In this document: piece after piece, positions 11,171-21,234 of the stretch
Position numbering within the stretch: the first letter of the stretch is position 1
How the letters are laid out: each line of letters starts with the position of its first letter
NCBI RefSeq assembly: GCF_001638985.1
Contig: NW_017265157.1
Coordinates: 124,001-188,000 of the forward strand
Source: Phycomyces blakesleeanus NRRL 1555(-)
Lineage: Eukaryota; Mucoromycota; Mucoromycetes; Mucorales; Phycomycetaceae
Reading direction: 5' to 3'
Length of the DNA stretch: 64,000 nt
Program-made: the position numbers and the translations under genes
Notes under the pieces: generated by a model
The model's input: the letters and a program-made list of their open reading frames with translations, nothing else
Told to the model about the DNA's origin: nothing
Database searches by the model: none

Positions 11171-12175
11171 TATATGGGGTCCGATGAGAAAGTTGCAGAG
11201 TGATTGTGGATGGGAGTTTGTGAACTCGCTGATGACATGTATAAAAGAGAATGTTGGTTTTAAACATGCGTTGATTTTGCAGTACCATCCTAGAGCTAAT
11301 GGTGCAAGTGAAAGAGCTGTCCAGTCGGCAGTGAACACCATTAAAAAACAAATAGTTGGTAATGTCACTGATTGGGATCAGAAGGTGCCATCTGCGCAGT
11401 TGTTTTTGAATAGCAAGTATAACGCTAGGACTAAGAGTACGCCATTCTCGTTAATGTTTGGAAGGAATCCAAATGACTTTGTCGATTTTAGTAAAGAAAA
11501 GGATAGTGCAACTGCTGAACAGATTCAGAAAGAGTTGCAAGAAAAAATTAAAAGAATGACTGAGATAGTCTACCCTGCCATATTTGAACATGTAAAGCAT
11601 GTCACAGAAAAGCAAAAGGAATGCTTTGATGGAAGTCACAAAATGATAGATCTGGTTCCAGAAACCACGGTAATGATTTTAGTGACAGAAAAACAGAATA
11701 AATTAGATCCGAAGTATAAGGGATTCTACACTGTTGTTAGAAAGACTGCTGCCAATACTTATGTATTGAAAAATGAAAAGGGATTTTTAGAACCAAGGAA
11801 TTATCCTCCTTCTTTATTGAAAAAAGTTTCTGACAAGGTATTAGAGCAAAAGAATAACTTTTTTGAAGTCGAAGCAATTATTGGGCACATGAAAGATGAC
11901 AAGAACAATTATTTGTATAGATGCAAATGGTTGGATTATGATGAGTCTCACAATACCTGGGAGCCAGAGAATCATTTTACCGATCCTAAGTTCATAAAGG
12001 AATACTGGCAAAGAATTGGTGAAGCTCCAGAAGGTATCAAAGACATCAATAAGGCCAATAAGAAATTATTAAAGGATATGAAAGTTGCATATTCCGCACC
12101 TAAAGAAAATTCAGGTACTAAAAGAAAGAATTATGCAAAGACAGCTTATCAAAAGAAGAAACGCAGTAAGGTCTA
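11171..12175 (+). pseudogene. gypsy-A integrase C-half with chromodomain
   Basis: Continuation of gypsy-A pol after the Plavaka-A insertion. It opens with the integrase block LQSDCGWEFVNSL (the normal motif is SDNG-EF, so the expected Asn is Cys here), then YHPRANGASERAVQ, which contains the catalytic Glu region. Ahead of the stop is a chromodomain, FFEVEAIIGHMKDDKNNYLY followed by WLDYDESHNTWEPENHF. The C-terminus is Lys-rich (KKKRSKV). Chromodomains of this type guide integration to methylated histone H3 in chromoviruses (established for the family), which fits the heterochromatin-like setting. TAA at 12173-12175. Severed from its upstream part by the transposon. Confidence 0.9.
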
Positions 12176-12293
12176 AATAAAGAGTTATTTGAGCACCACA
12201 GTACTCGTTTAAAATAAAAAAAAAGAACAAGCTGATCAGAAGAATTGCATAGAGTACTTGAACGGTATTTAGTTAATACCTGGGTGGGGATAA

Positions 12294-12836
12294 TGTGGTG
12301 ATCCAGATACTCAGATGTTGGATTTATCACATATAAGAACATATTCATATTGGGATAGCGTAGTAGCTATCATCTTGTCAGTATAAAATATATATAAACG
12401 ATTAAGTAATCAGCCCAATAATTATTACAGTTAATACTGTAGATAATATCTTAAAGATTGTTAAGATAATTATATCATACTGCTGAGTAAACTGTGTCAG
12501 ATCGATATGGAGCTAATTTAGTAGGAAGTCCTAAAGCTCTAATATAAAAGAGAAAAGAATAACTAAGAGCTAAAGAAGTACGATTTATGACTTGATGTCA
12601 TAATTGTAACACCGACACTAGTTAAGCAGTAAATACACTCTAATAACTAAATATAGTAAAGGAAGAAAGCCTTAAGAAACTAAGACGTAATGACAAGAGC
12701 AGATTGTGTTTTCTTATAAAAAGGGACACTTTTTATTTATGAATAAAGACAACTTATATACAGTCTCAAAGTATTTCTATACGTCTCTATTATCAAATAT
12801 TTTATTTTTCTATTGTTTTGTACCTGAAATATCACA
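12294..12836 (+). repeat. 3' LTR of gypsy-A
   Basis: 543-bp LTR, near-identical to 63-604, preceded by the likely polypurine tract GGGTGGGGATAA. Ends ATATCACA, followed by the second copy of the target duplication (12837-12841) in a TTA repeat. Confidence 0.93.
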
Positions 12837-12841
12837 TTATT

Positions 12842-13332
12842 ATTATTATTATATAAAATAATAAAAAAGGAAATGATATAAAATAAAATAAAATAAAATA
12901 TAGTAAAGTAAAGCAAATGTATTAACCGTACGCGTTTGAACATGTGTAATATCATGATTATATTTTTCTTGATGACATTTAAATGTTTTAACAGATACAC
13001 AATCGAATCCTAGTGTCTTGCTTTTACAGATAGAGCATTGACACTCTTTTCTAACAGTTGGTTTGCGAATAGGAGCCATTTTCAAATGAAAAGAAAGATT
13101 TACAATAGTATTTAATAGTAAAGAAAGAGACTTCAAAGAAAACACACTTTTATTTTATTTGAGTTTGATGTTGAATTCTAATGCTACACAGCTGCCAGTA
13201 GCCAATAGAGTAGCTTAAAATACTATTCAAATACTTTACTCACAAAAGTGAGCTGAATTACAATTTTACCTATTCTGTCTATCAGAACTTAGGTATACTT
13301 TACATATGCGAAATTGATCTGTTTTTGCAGTG
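12842..13332 (-). mobile_element. Left end of a Plavaka-like element F (rest beyond the window's left edge)
   Basis: Read on the minus strand, a terminus CACTGCAAAAACAG starts at 13332, nearly the same as the left end of Plavaka-B (CACTGCAAAAATGA at 39483). It is followed 253 nt inward by the Cys/His exon 1 at 13079-12927. The AT-rich intron after exon 1 runs into the gypsy-A insertion site, so the remaining element should continue left of position 63 and off the window. Only the head is visible. Confidence 0.7.
12927..13079 (-). CDS. Exon 1 of Plavaka-F transposase (partial)
   Basis: 51 codons from an ATG at 13079, ending at a GT donor (ACG then GTTAAT). Encodes CQCSICKSKTLGFDCVSVKT followed by FKCHQEK, the same CxCxxC plus distal His pattern as exon 1 of copies A to D (closest to B, KCYCSVCRVRYGG). 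The following intron is interrupted by gypsy-A, so the rest of the gene lies outside the window. Partial gene, function as for the other Plavaka transposases. Confidence 0.65.
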
Positions 13333-13336
13333 AGTT

Positions 13337-14119
13337 ATGCTTGGTGTTTCTTCAGAAACTATAAAACATCTCATTGCTAGTATTCACCAATTGATTCAAA
13401 TGGATTTAACAAACAATGATATGAGAATTGGTAAGTTTATAAGAGTTAATTATATATAGATATATTAAATATTTTTATAGGAGGTATTGATGCCAATAGT
13501 CAATCCATTATTGTTGAAATTGATGAAAGCAAATTTGGAAAGAGGAAATATTACCGAGGACATTGAGTAGAAGGTGTTTGGGTTCTGGGGGGTTATTGAG
13601 AAAACAGCAGAACAAAAAATATTTTTTGTGACAGTTCCTCAGAGAGATGCTGCAACTCTCCTTCAAGTGATAAAGAAGTATGTAAAGCCCAATAGCATTA
13701 TTCACACAGATTGCTGAGCTGCATATGGGGGATTGACATCAGTGGTTGATATGAACTATACTCATAGAACAGTCAATCACAATGTTGAGTATGTTACATC
13801 TGATGGTATTCATACCAATACTATAGAAGGTAAAATACTATATAAGATAAAATTATTTTATTAACTTTTATTAAATAGGTCTGTGGAATGGAATAAAATG
13901 AACTGCAAGGCCAGATTGCGAACAAAACAAATAGTGCCATAGATGTTGATGGAATTCATATGGAGAAAAAAATATGAGAACAGATTGTGGCAAGGAATAC
14001 TAAAGACGTTAGCTGAGATTTCTTTTGGAAGCATTGTTGGCAACCCAATATTTACAAATTATGAATATTTAGAAGATGATAAAGATGAAGAATATACTGA
14101 TTCTACAATTGTTCAATAA
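13337..14119 (+). pseudogene. Merlin / IS1595 (ISXO2)-like DDE transposase remnant
   Basis: Read in pieces, this matches the ISXO2/IS1595 DDE transposase fold that defines eukaryotic Merlin transposons. Visible blocks are LGVSSETIKHLI, IIVEIDESKFGKRKYYRGH (first Asp), VEGVWVLGG, IIHTDC (second Asp) and HTNTIEGLWNGIK (Glu). Two GT-AG introns are seen: about 13430-13480 and 13830-13878. The frame is broken by TGA after RGH, a short deletion in a G-run near 13595, TGA after HTDC, a lost A near 13900 and TAG near 13933. Its 5' part is missing: the ORF begins 4 nt after the Plavaka-F terminus, so F appears to have split it. TIRs and the 8-bp Merlin duplication cannot be assessed. Confidence 0.75.
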
Positions 14120-14736
14120 AAAATATAAGAAATTTGGATTTAAATTAATTTGTTTTAATAATATTAAAACAATAATATAAAAACAAAACATAAATACATT
14201 TTAATTCAAATATATCAAAAGAATAATGTCATTTTACATCTAATAATATGTATAACATATGCTTTATATCTTAAAAAAATCAACTAAAAAAATATAAAAA
14301 GTGCAAAATGCATCCAGCCAAAATTGGAATAGAGTCTCAGTATTAGCAAGCCATAACTGTAACAAGTGAATCACGACTATATATAATTGAAAAAAGTTTA
14401 TTATGTCAAGTGTAAAACCCCTTATTTAAAAGCATATTTGTTATCTTTTTTAAATAAACTTTGAAACTGCATTATCTTCACAACAAAAAACAGTACAAAA
14501 ATGTGATGACTATTAATTAATATCTACAAAACTCAGGCTATTCAAATCTGGTTTTGCCGTTATTATAGGACAAATATTTGCAGAGTAATTTTAAAAAAAG
14601 ATATTAAAACACAGATATATAGAACACAATAAATGATTGGTTGTTAGCTTAAGAACATTGATCTGATTTTAAAAAATCATAGAGATATTATATATATTGG
14701 TAGTTTAAATCTGGCTTTAAAATCCCTATAAACCTT
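14120..14736. other. AT-rich spacer without recognisable gene
   Basis: About 600 bp of AT-rich sequence between the Merlin-like remnant and gypsy-B. Small inverted AT repeats occur near 14145-14190. No gag-like ORF or LTR of gypsy-B is visible, so gypsy-B is truncated here rather than merely mutated. Confidence 0.5.
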
Positions 14737-17289
14737 CATTCAACCCCCAGACATATTAACAAACTTTTAAAAGATGACAGATATCCTTTACCTCTTATAA
14801 GAGACGTATTTCACACACTTAAAGATGCGGTTGTTTTCACTACCATAGATCTTACAAGTGCTTTCTATCGATTTGAGGTATACAAGCCAGACAGACCTAA
14901 AACAACATTCACCTTCAAAGGAAGGCAGTACATGTTCCGCGGCTGCCCTTTTGGACTTAAACCTATCTCATCTAAATTCCAGCAGGTTATGAACATTGCT
15001 TTCAAAGATATGCCTTTTGTAACCACATTTGTAGACGATATTGTGGTATTCTCTTGTAACATGAAGGAACACACAAAACATGTTAAAACAGCAATAGAAC
15101 ATCTTACTAGTGTTAATCTCATCTTAAATCCAAAGAAATATCATTTCGCACAAAGAGCAGTCTTCTTACTAGGCTTTTGTGTGTCAGATAAAGGCATCTC
15201 ACTGGATAAAAGAAAAGTTAATAATATCTAAGCATGGCCTACGCCTAACACCAGAAAAGATATACAACGGTTTCTTGACATTATAAATTACTTCAGGAAA
15301 CATATACCTAATGTCTTCCAGCTCACTGCACCTCTTGATCGACTTTGTAACAAGGGTGATCTTACACCTCTCTGGACCAACAAGCATTATAACAGCTTCA
15401 CAAACCTAAAAGACATCCTACTCAAACTGCCTATGCTGTGCTACCCAAACCTAAAGTACCCTTTTAGTGTGACCACAGACGTATCAAACGTAGAAATAGG
15501 TGCTGTTCTATATCAAGTCATCAATGGAGAAACGCGACACATTGGTTTTATGGCTCGCACATTGTCTAAAAGCAAACGAAACTATTCCACTACAAAACGT
15601 GAGCTACTCGTGGTAATATATGCATTGAATAAGTTCTACAAATATCTTTGGGGAAATCTGTTCACTCTATACACCGATCACAAAGCCCTCACATATATAC
15701 ATACACAAAAGATTGCCAACACTATGATGATAAACTGGCTGTATACCATACTCAAATATTCATTTGAGGTACTCCACCTACCCAGTCTAAGCAACATCTT
15801 ACCTGACCAGCTATCACGTCTTTTCCCTACAGAAAAAGAGCTTGAAGGAGGTAATGACTCTGTAGTTAATTTCACAGGCCAAAAAATGGTCATTAATAGA
15901 CAACAAACTGTAGTCAACACCAATTACAACGAGATGCTAACATCACCAGACAGTGACAGAGAAGAACTTCTTGCCAAAGCTCACGCTTTTAGACACTTTG
16001 GAGCAGATGTCATGACAAACGCACTTCATAACGAAGGGATACACTGGATAAACATATATAGAGACGCTGTCAAGGTTGTACAAGACTGTATAGAATGCCA
16101 AAAGTATAACATAGCAAAGAAAGGTTATCACCCTCTATGACCAATTTACGCATATTTATCATGCGATCATTAGGCTATTGATTTAGCAGGTCCTTTCACA
16201 ATCTCACATAGCAGTAATAACTACTTACTAGTAATGGTAGACATTTGCACAAGATTTTGTATACTACGTGCAATATCTGATAAAACACAGGACACTGTTG
16301 TCAACATTGTAATCAACGTCTTCTGTAATTTCGGATTCTCTAGATACTTACAATCAGATAATGGCAAAGAGTTCATTAACTCACTTATGAAAAAACTAGC
16401 TGAAACATCTGGTTTTGATCACAGATTAGCTACGCCCTATCACCCAAGAGCTAACAGTGTAGCCAAATGCTGGGTTCAAACCCCAACTAATGCGATTAAG
16501 AAATGTATAAAAGGAGCAACCCAAGATTGGGACCTCTATGTATTTAGCATACAGCTAGCAATGAATGCCAAAGTAACAAAACGTAATGGAACGGCTCCTT
16601 ACAACCTTATGTTTGCCAGAACAATGAACGGGTTTAAAAGCTACGCCGATGATCCAGCAGTACCATCACTCACAGAGGATGAGCTACAAAAGGGTATAAA
16701 AACAATGGCAGACGTTGTGTTTCCCGCAATTGCTGAAAGAGCAAAAGCAGTAACAAATGCACAAAAGGGCAAGTTTCATAACAGATACAGGATGATACAA
16801 TTCACTCCTAATAGCCAAGTCATGATTAAAGAACTGCAACAAGGTAAACTAGAACCTGCATACCAAGGTCCTTACACCGTAGTCAGAGAGAAACAGGGAG
16901 GTTCTTACGTCCTCATGGATGAACAAGGACTACTGATGCCCAGAGAATATCCACCCTCACAACTCAAGCTGATCTCACAGGACAAACTCGTCTCACTATA
17001 TGAAGTCCAGAAAATTGGCAAAGAATACTTTACAGTCAGAGCAGTAGTAACTCATAGAGAACTGGCTAAAGAAAAATACGAGTACAGAGTAAGATGGGAA
17101 GGCTACAAAGAAAAAGACAATACATGGCAAACGCCTGAGTTCTTTAGCAGCCATAAACCTATTGTGGATTATTGGGATCGACTTGGTACAACACCAATTG
17201 ACAAGACACAAAACCCACATCAGACACGCACCATTACTGCAAAGTACATTAGCAAACGCCACACTATGCAGCCCACACCTATATGCTGA
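14737..17289 (+). pseudogene. gypsy-B pol (RT, RNase H, integrase, chromodomain), 5'-truncated
   Basis: Chromovirus pol beginning inside RT (RHINKLLKDDRYPLPLIRD). The RT keeps a normal FVDDIVVF active site (about 15027-15050), unlike gypsy-A. RNase H is FSVTTDVSNVEIGAVLYQ with KALTYIHTQK. The integrase carries HAFRHFGADVM, C-x2-C, DLAGPF, LQSDNGKEFINS and YHPRANS, then YTVVREKQGGSYVL. A chromodomain (YFTVRAVVTHRELAKEKYEY, then WEGYKEKDNTW) precedes the TGA at 17287-17289. In-frame stops are TAA 15229-15231, TGA 16138-16140 and TAG 16171-16173, all at positions compatible with Gln, Arg and Trp codons. No gag, protease or 5' LTR. Different family from gypsy-A, with clearly diverged protein and LTR. 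Confidence 0.9.
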
Positions 17290-17446
17290 AGCAAACACTC
17301 AAGATGCTAATGCTCAATACGCTTATGTACAACACGATAATGTTCATGATGTTAACGCCCAATGCTATGCCTAAGAAGCTAACATGGTCCCTTCAGTCTA
17401 AAGTAACTCAACTCTCAACACGGTTATTCAACCTGGAAGGGGATAA

Positions 17447-17700
17447 TGTGGTATACACACCACAATTAAGTGAAGAACAGACCCCACAACCAAACACTGG
17501 TTCCTTCTTGCTAATGAACCTGGCAAGTTAACAATCTCTGGAACTGTTACACACCAGGCACACGTACACTACACACTTATACAGTGTAAACCAACCATTA
17601 CACAACAGGAATTTGAATTACAGGGATTTTAATAGTAACAGATATAAACAATATTTTTTTGTCTCTTTAATAAATAATACTCTCACAGTATCTACTTTTC
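17447..17700 (+). repeat. Start of the gypsy-B 3' LTR (3' limit uncertain)
   Basis: A polypurine tract GGAAGGGGATAA (17435-17446) is followed by TGTGGTATACACACC, the same arrangement as PPT plus TGTGGTGATC in gypsy-A. An AATAAATAAT signal lies near 17670. A matching 5' LTR is absent and the 3' end has no diagnostic CA plus duplication, so the end coordinate is a guess. Confidence 0.55.
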
Positions 17701-17749
17701 TCATTATTGAGATACTAACTCATAAACAATCTCAAATACCTCAATGAGG

Positions 17750-18545
17750 GAGATGGGCCCACTGAGGGCATACAGTTGTTGTCCTATTGAACGTATTATT
17801 GGTGCGTATTGAGCTGCAATAGGGTCCCAGAAAGAAACAGAAAAAACATGGAGAATATCCTGTTTTGCAAGGCTGAGATAAGTCATTCTCTTGGTAGTGA
17901 GATTGTAACCAGAGAGCCAATAGACAGGAGGGCCAGCAACTTTGAGGCTGCAAGTAACAATGTTGCTGGTCCTCAGCTTTGGTCAAATCCAACCAGAAAA
18001 ACTCTTGTTGCTGTGGCGAGCAAAACAGATATGAGCTACCATAATTTGGTCTGTTCTTTAGCAGATCTTTGGGGCCAAAATGCTGTGTCAATGGTTGAAG
18101 AAACCAACTGGGTCGTCTGTACCAGTAAGATGTGGAAGGACCAAGTAGTGTACAGAGCCTGGTCATCCTTTGGCAGCAGACATGTTTGAGCCAATGACCT
18201 TGTTGTGCTCAAACATCCATGAGGGTAAGTTGTATAAGCTATTTTTTATTTTGTTATAATATCAATCTTGTTCCAAATTTGTTTTTAAAAGGTATGGATT
18301 TGTTTGCAAGTTTTTCTCCTACTCTGTCTTAGGAGAAACCAGACTCTTCGCCATTGTTGACTATCTGTGTGGCATCCAGCCCAATAATGAGGGAATGTTC
18401 CTAGTATAAAAAAGTACTACAATCGGTGACAAGAAGGTGGTGGATGTGAAGTCCATCAAGGGGATGGCTAGTTTCATTCATGATGTAAATGACGAGATCA
18501 TTTGACATGTAGTGAAGATTTCTCAAAGTCATTATCAGTAATTTT
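17750..18545 (+). pseudogene. C-terminal remnant of a CACTA-type transposase
   Basis: A degraded plus-strand frame, one intron at about 18226-18291, includes SSFGSRHV, ANDLVVLKHP, then GYGFVCKFFSYSVLGETRLF, AIVDYLCGIQPNNEGMFLV and VVKISQSHYQ. This tail resembles in layout the C-terminus of the element E transposase (HFFGKVVIFFQHVHNSKRW, then VIHASDIVELVGL). Stops interrupt it four times, including TGA after HV and after HP, TAA after MFLV and TGA after EII. The N-terminal transposase core is missing. Identification rests on this weak C-terminal likeness. Confidence 0.4.
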
Positions 18546-18685
18546 TTTCTCATATATTGTTTTTCTTTTCTTTTTTTCTTTTTTCTTTTCTTTCACATTA
18601 CAAATATAACCTCTTTAATTTTTAAATATATCTTTATTTAAACTTATCAAGAAGTGTGTTGGTATTGTTATTAAAGTACAATATT

Positions 18686-18740
18686 AGGGGGTTTCACCAG
18701 CTTTGAATGTTGACTGTTGGATATAGTGATAGTTTAATTT
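18686..18740. repeat. Terminus of a MITE-like family (GGGGGTTTCACCAG)
   Basis: AGGGGGTTTCACCAG followed by about 37 bp matches the reverse complement of 29429-29480 with only about three transitions in 52 bp. It is preceded by ATT, the same trinucleotide that follows 29480. It is either one half of a short element into which CACTA-E inserted, or an independent fragment of the MITE at 29380-29480. Confidence 0.55.
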
Positions 18741-18905
18741 GGAAAATGATTGGCTGTAACAAATCTTCAAAAAATTAAAAACGAGTATCCAAGCATCTAA
18801 AAAACTAGTTTGATACTCTAGATGTCATGACTTAGCCAAAATTTTGTAAATTTTGTACTTTATGTATGATTGATAGCGAAGTTCATATACACTACAGGAA
18901 AAAAA

Positions 18906-18965
18906 GTGGTCTTTTTGGTGGTCTTTTAGGTGGTATTTTAGGTGGTCTTTTGGGTGGCAGTTTTG
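18906..18965. repeat. Subterminal GGTGGTCTTTT repeats of element E
   Basis: Four or five imperfect copies of GGTGGTCTTTT or GGTGGTATTTT lie in about 60 bp next to the left TIR, and the motif occurs once inverted at the right TIR (29165-29178). Short subterminal repeats of this kind bind TNPA-type proteins in plant CACTA elements; binding here is inferred. Confidence 0.7.
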
Positions 18966-19383
18966 GTAAAACCAGCAAAAAAACCATCCCTATTTTTGGA
19001 AATATAATTAGATCTCCGTTGACTGATAGATGTTAGGTTTTATTCATATCCCAATATTTAAATTTATGTATTATTCTTCTCGTTCTATTGGTAGAAAGAA
19101 AATAAAAAAGAGCTTTATTATTGGTATAGATGGAAAAAAAGAATCTTTGTATTGTCACTCATAAAATACTTTCGTTATACTGCTACTTTTAATTGGATAA
19201 TATAAACTTTATTGCAGTATGCACATTGATAGTATTGGTCATTTAAACAAAAGCATTCTCTCAATTGGCTCTCATATATATATTCTGATTCATTCACAGT
19301 TTTAATTGGGCAAAAAAGTTTTATTTCATAGAAGATCATTATTTAAAAATGTTTTTATTGGTTGTTATAATAGAAATAATATT

Positions 19384-20097
19384 TTATTCATGAATCGTAC
19401 TGGCTAAAATTCCTTCAGATTATTACATATTCTCACATTAATTACACAATTTATTGTACCTACCAGATATGAACTTACCAGAGTATTCTCGCTTCTTACG
19501 CCCTCTCCAGAGCTGGCTAACCCTTGCAATTGATGCCCAGTTTCTGTGGCATCTGGTAAAATCGATTCCATTGTCTCTGAGTATGATGGGATGATTGATA
19601 CACAGCCTGTTTTTATCCTCTTGAGGAAGCAATGACCAGCCAGGGTTTGTTCCAAGATCCTGAACAGATGGAAGAGCTGCCAGTTGATCACATATGACCT
19701 TGGTACATGTGTTAACAATTCTCTTGGTTTCCTCGGTCAATTCTATTCTAAGATCGTCTGTTATCATCTTGTATATATGCTTTAAAGTTATATCGTTGAT
19801 TTTTGATACGGGTCTTGGAATGATGCCAGTAAGAGTCTATTATGTTTGACATTAATTGAAAGGACTTTAGTTGTTATAGTATTTGCTTACACTGGTAGAG
19901 GTTACAATAGTTCTATCTGGAAATTCCCGATCTTTAAATTCATTGTAAAAACTTGTCATTTGAAGTTGCATCGCATCTTGTTTTTTTTCTAATGCTTCTT
20001 GACGGCCTAGCAATGCTTCTTGACCACTCTTTAGGGAAATAAGTGCAGCTTGTATTCCTTGAAGCAACTGAATCACTGTATTGTCTGTATTGTTCAT
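19384..20097 (-). CDS. Accessory gene of CACTA element E; unknown function
   Basis: Three exons on the minus strand: 20097 to about 19892, about 19838 to 19477, and a short last exon ending TAA at 19384. Frame stays open through both GT-AG introns, so the gene looks intact (about 190 aa). The N-terminus has a Gln/Lys-rich coiled-coil candidate (LISLKSGQEALLGRQEALEK, then KQDAMQLQMTSFYNEF). The C-terminal half contains LTEETKRIVNTC, LGTNPGWSLL and the basic end LWRGRKKREYS. Coiled coil plus a basic segment fits a DNA-binding partner of the transposase, analogous to gene 2 of the Plavaka copies, but no clear sequence similarity between the two was seen. It is divergent from the transposase gene with a 344-bp shared upstream region. 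Confidence 0.7.
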
Positions 20098-21234
20098 AAT
20101 TGTAAGAAAAAATCAGTTACGTGTTTGTTATAGAAAAAGAAAGAAAGAGAAATTTTTTTACCAGAAACTATTATTAGTTTCAAATCTTTAGCTTCCAATT
20201 TTTTAGCTTCAAATTATTAGTTTCAAATTATTTGTACAAATCTATTGGTTACTCCTGAAGAAACATTGATCTAGTAACTTCACTGATGACATACAGATAC
20301 TTCTTTAAGATCCTGAGCATATATTCAGAATGCATATAACATCATTGTCTTTATATAATTAAGTATAAAGCTATACATTCAGAAAGTAATTAATTCTATT
20401 CTTACTTATATAACAAAGTTTTTTTTTTACCTACCTCAAACATGTCCAAAATTACAAAAGCCCCTTGTTACCAATGCCGTACTTGCAAGTCGACCTTTAA
20501 TAACAGTCAAACATATAAAAGATGTCTCGAACGATGCATGACAAATAGGGCAGAATTACTTGCCAATGGCGAAGTTTCCCAAACTGTCTCTCTTCCTGAT
20601 CAAAGCCAGTTTACATCAGCAATGGTTCCTAACTTGGCTTTTGGGTAAGCTTATCAAAAGCAAAAACACAAAACGATAGACAGTATATTAATTAGCTGTA
20701 TACTTTGATAAACAAACAGAGAAAACATCAACACAAGCAGTAGTGAGGATATGGATATCATTGACAGTACTGAAGATGATGAGTCCATGGTGAGATACAT
20801 GAATACATCTATATATCTAAAATCAATCAAAATTAGCAGCATCACGTGATATACGAATTTGCCTGTAAAACATTTATGAAATATGAAGATAAAGATAATG
20901 TTTATTTGTGATAATATTTATGATATTTATATTAATTTATAAGATGCCGCAGTATCCTAGATTCTAGTTAAGTCCTTTTGCTGCAGTATCTTGCTGAGCA
21001 ATGGTTGTCTTCTTCTTCTTGGCCTTGCTCACCCAACTACTGCGGTTGGAGTAGTTGTTTCTGATTGGGTAGGATTGGAACTGAGTGCCAATTCCAATCC
21101 GCTCCTGACATTACTATGTCACATGGTATACCGAGATATTAACCCCTTGAATTTATTTTACAAACTATTGTCAAAAAACTTATATAACTATCAAACCAAA
21201 CTCTAACTTTGAAAAAAAAAAACTGAAAAATAAA

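Larger units (their letters stand above)
63..12836 (+). mobile_element. Ty3/gypsy chromovirus gypsy-A (complete, interrupted)
   Basis: Full-length LTR retrotransposon bounded by two near-identical LTRs (63-604 and 12294-12836) and flanked by a 5-bp duplication, TTATT, at 58-62 and 12837-12841. The duplication lies in a TTA microsatellite, so it is weak alone, but both LTR ends are defined (TGTGGTGAT at the start, CCACA or TCACA at the end). Gene order is gag, protease, RT, RNase H, integrase, chromodomain in one frame, typical of chromoviruses. Plavaka-A (4526-11170) interrupts the integrase; without it the element is about 6.1 kb. Two nonsense codons and an altered RT active site make it non-autonomous. 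A GGGTGGGGA purine tract just before the 3' LTR (about 12283-12291) is the likely polypurine tract. No TGG-type primer-binding site directly follows the 5' LTR. Confidence 0.93.

Noticed and set aside
17741..18166. 141-aa minus-strand frame
   Set aside because: The plus frame continues into the conserved transposase tail; the minus frame matches nothing and has atypical composition.
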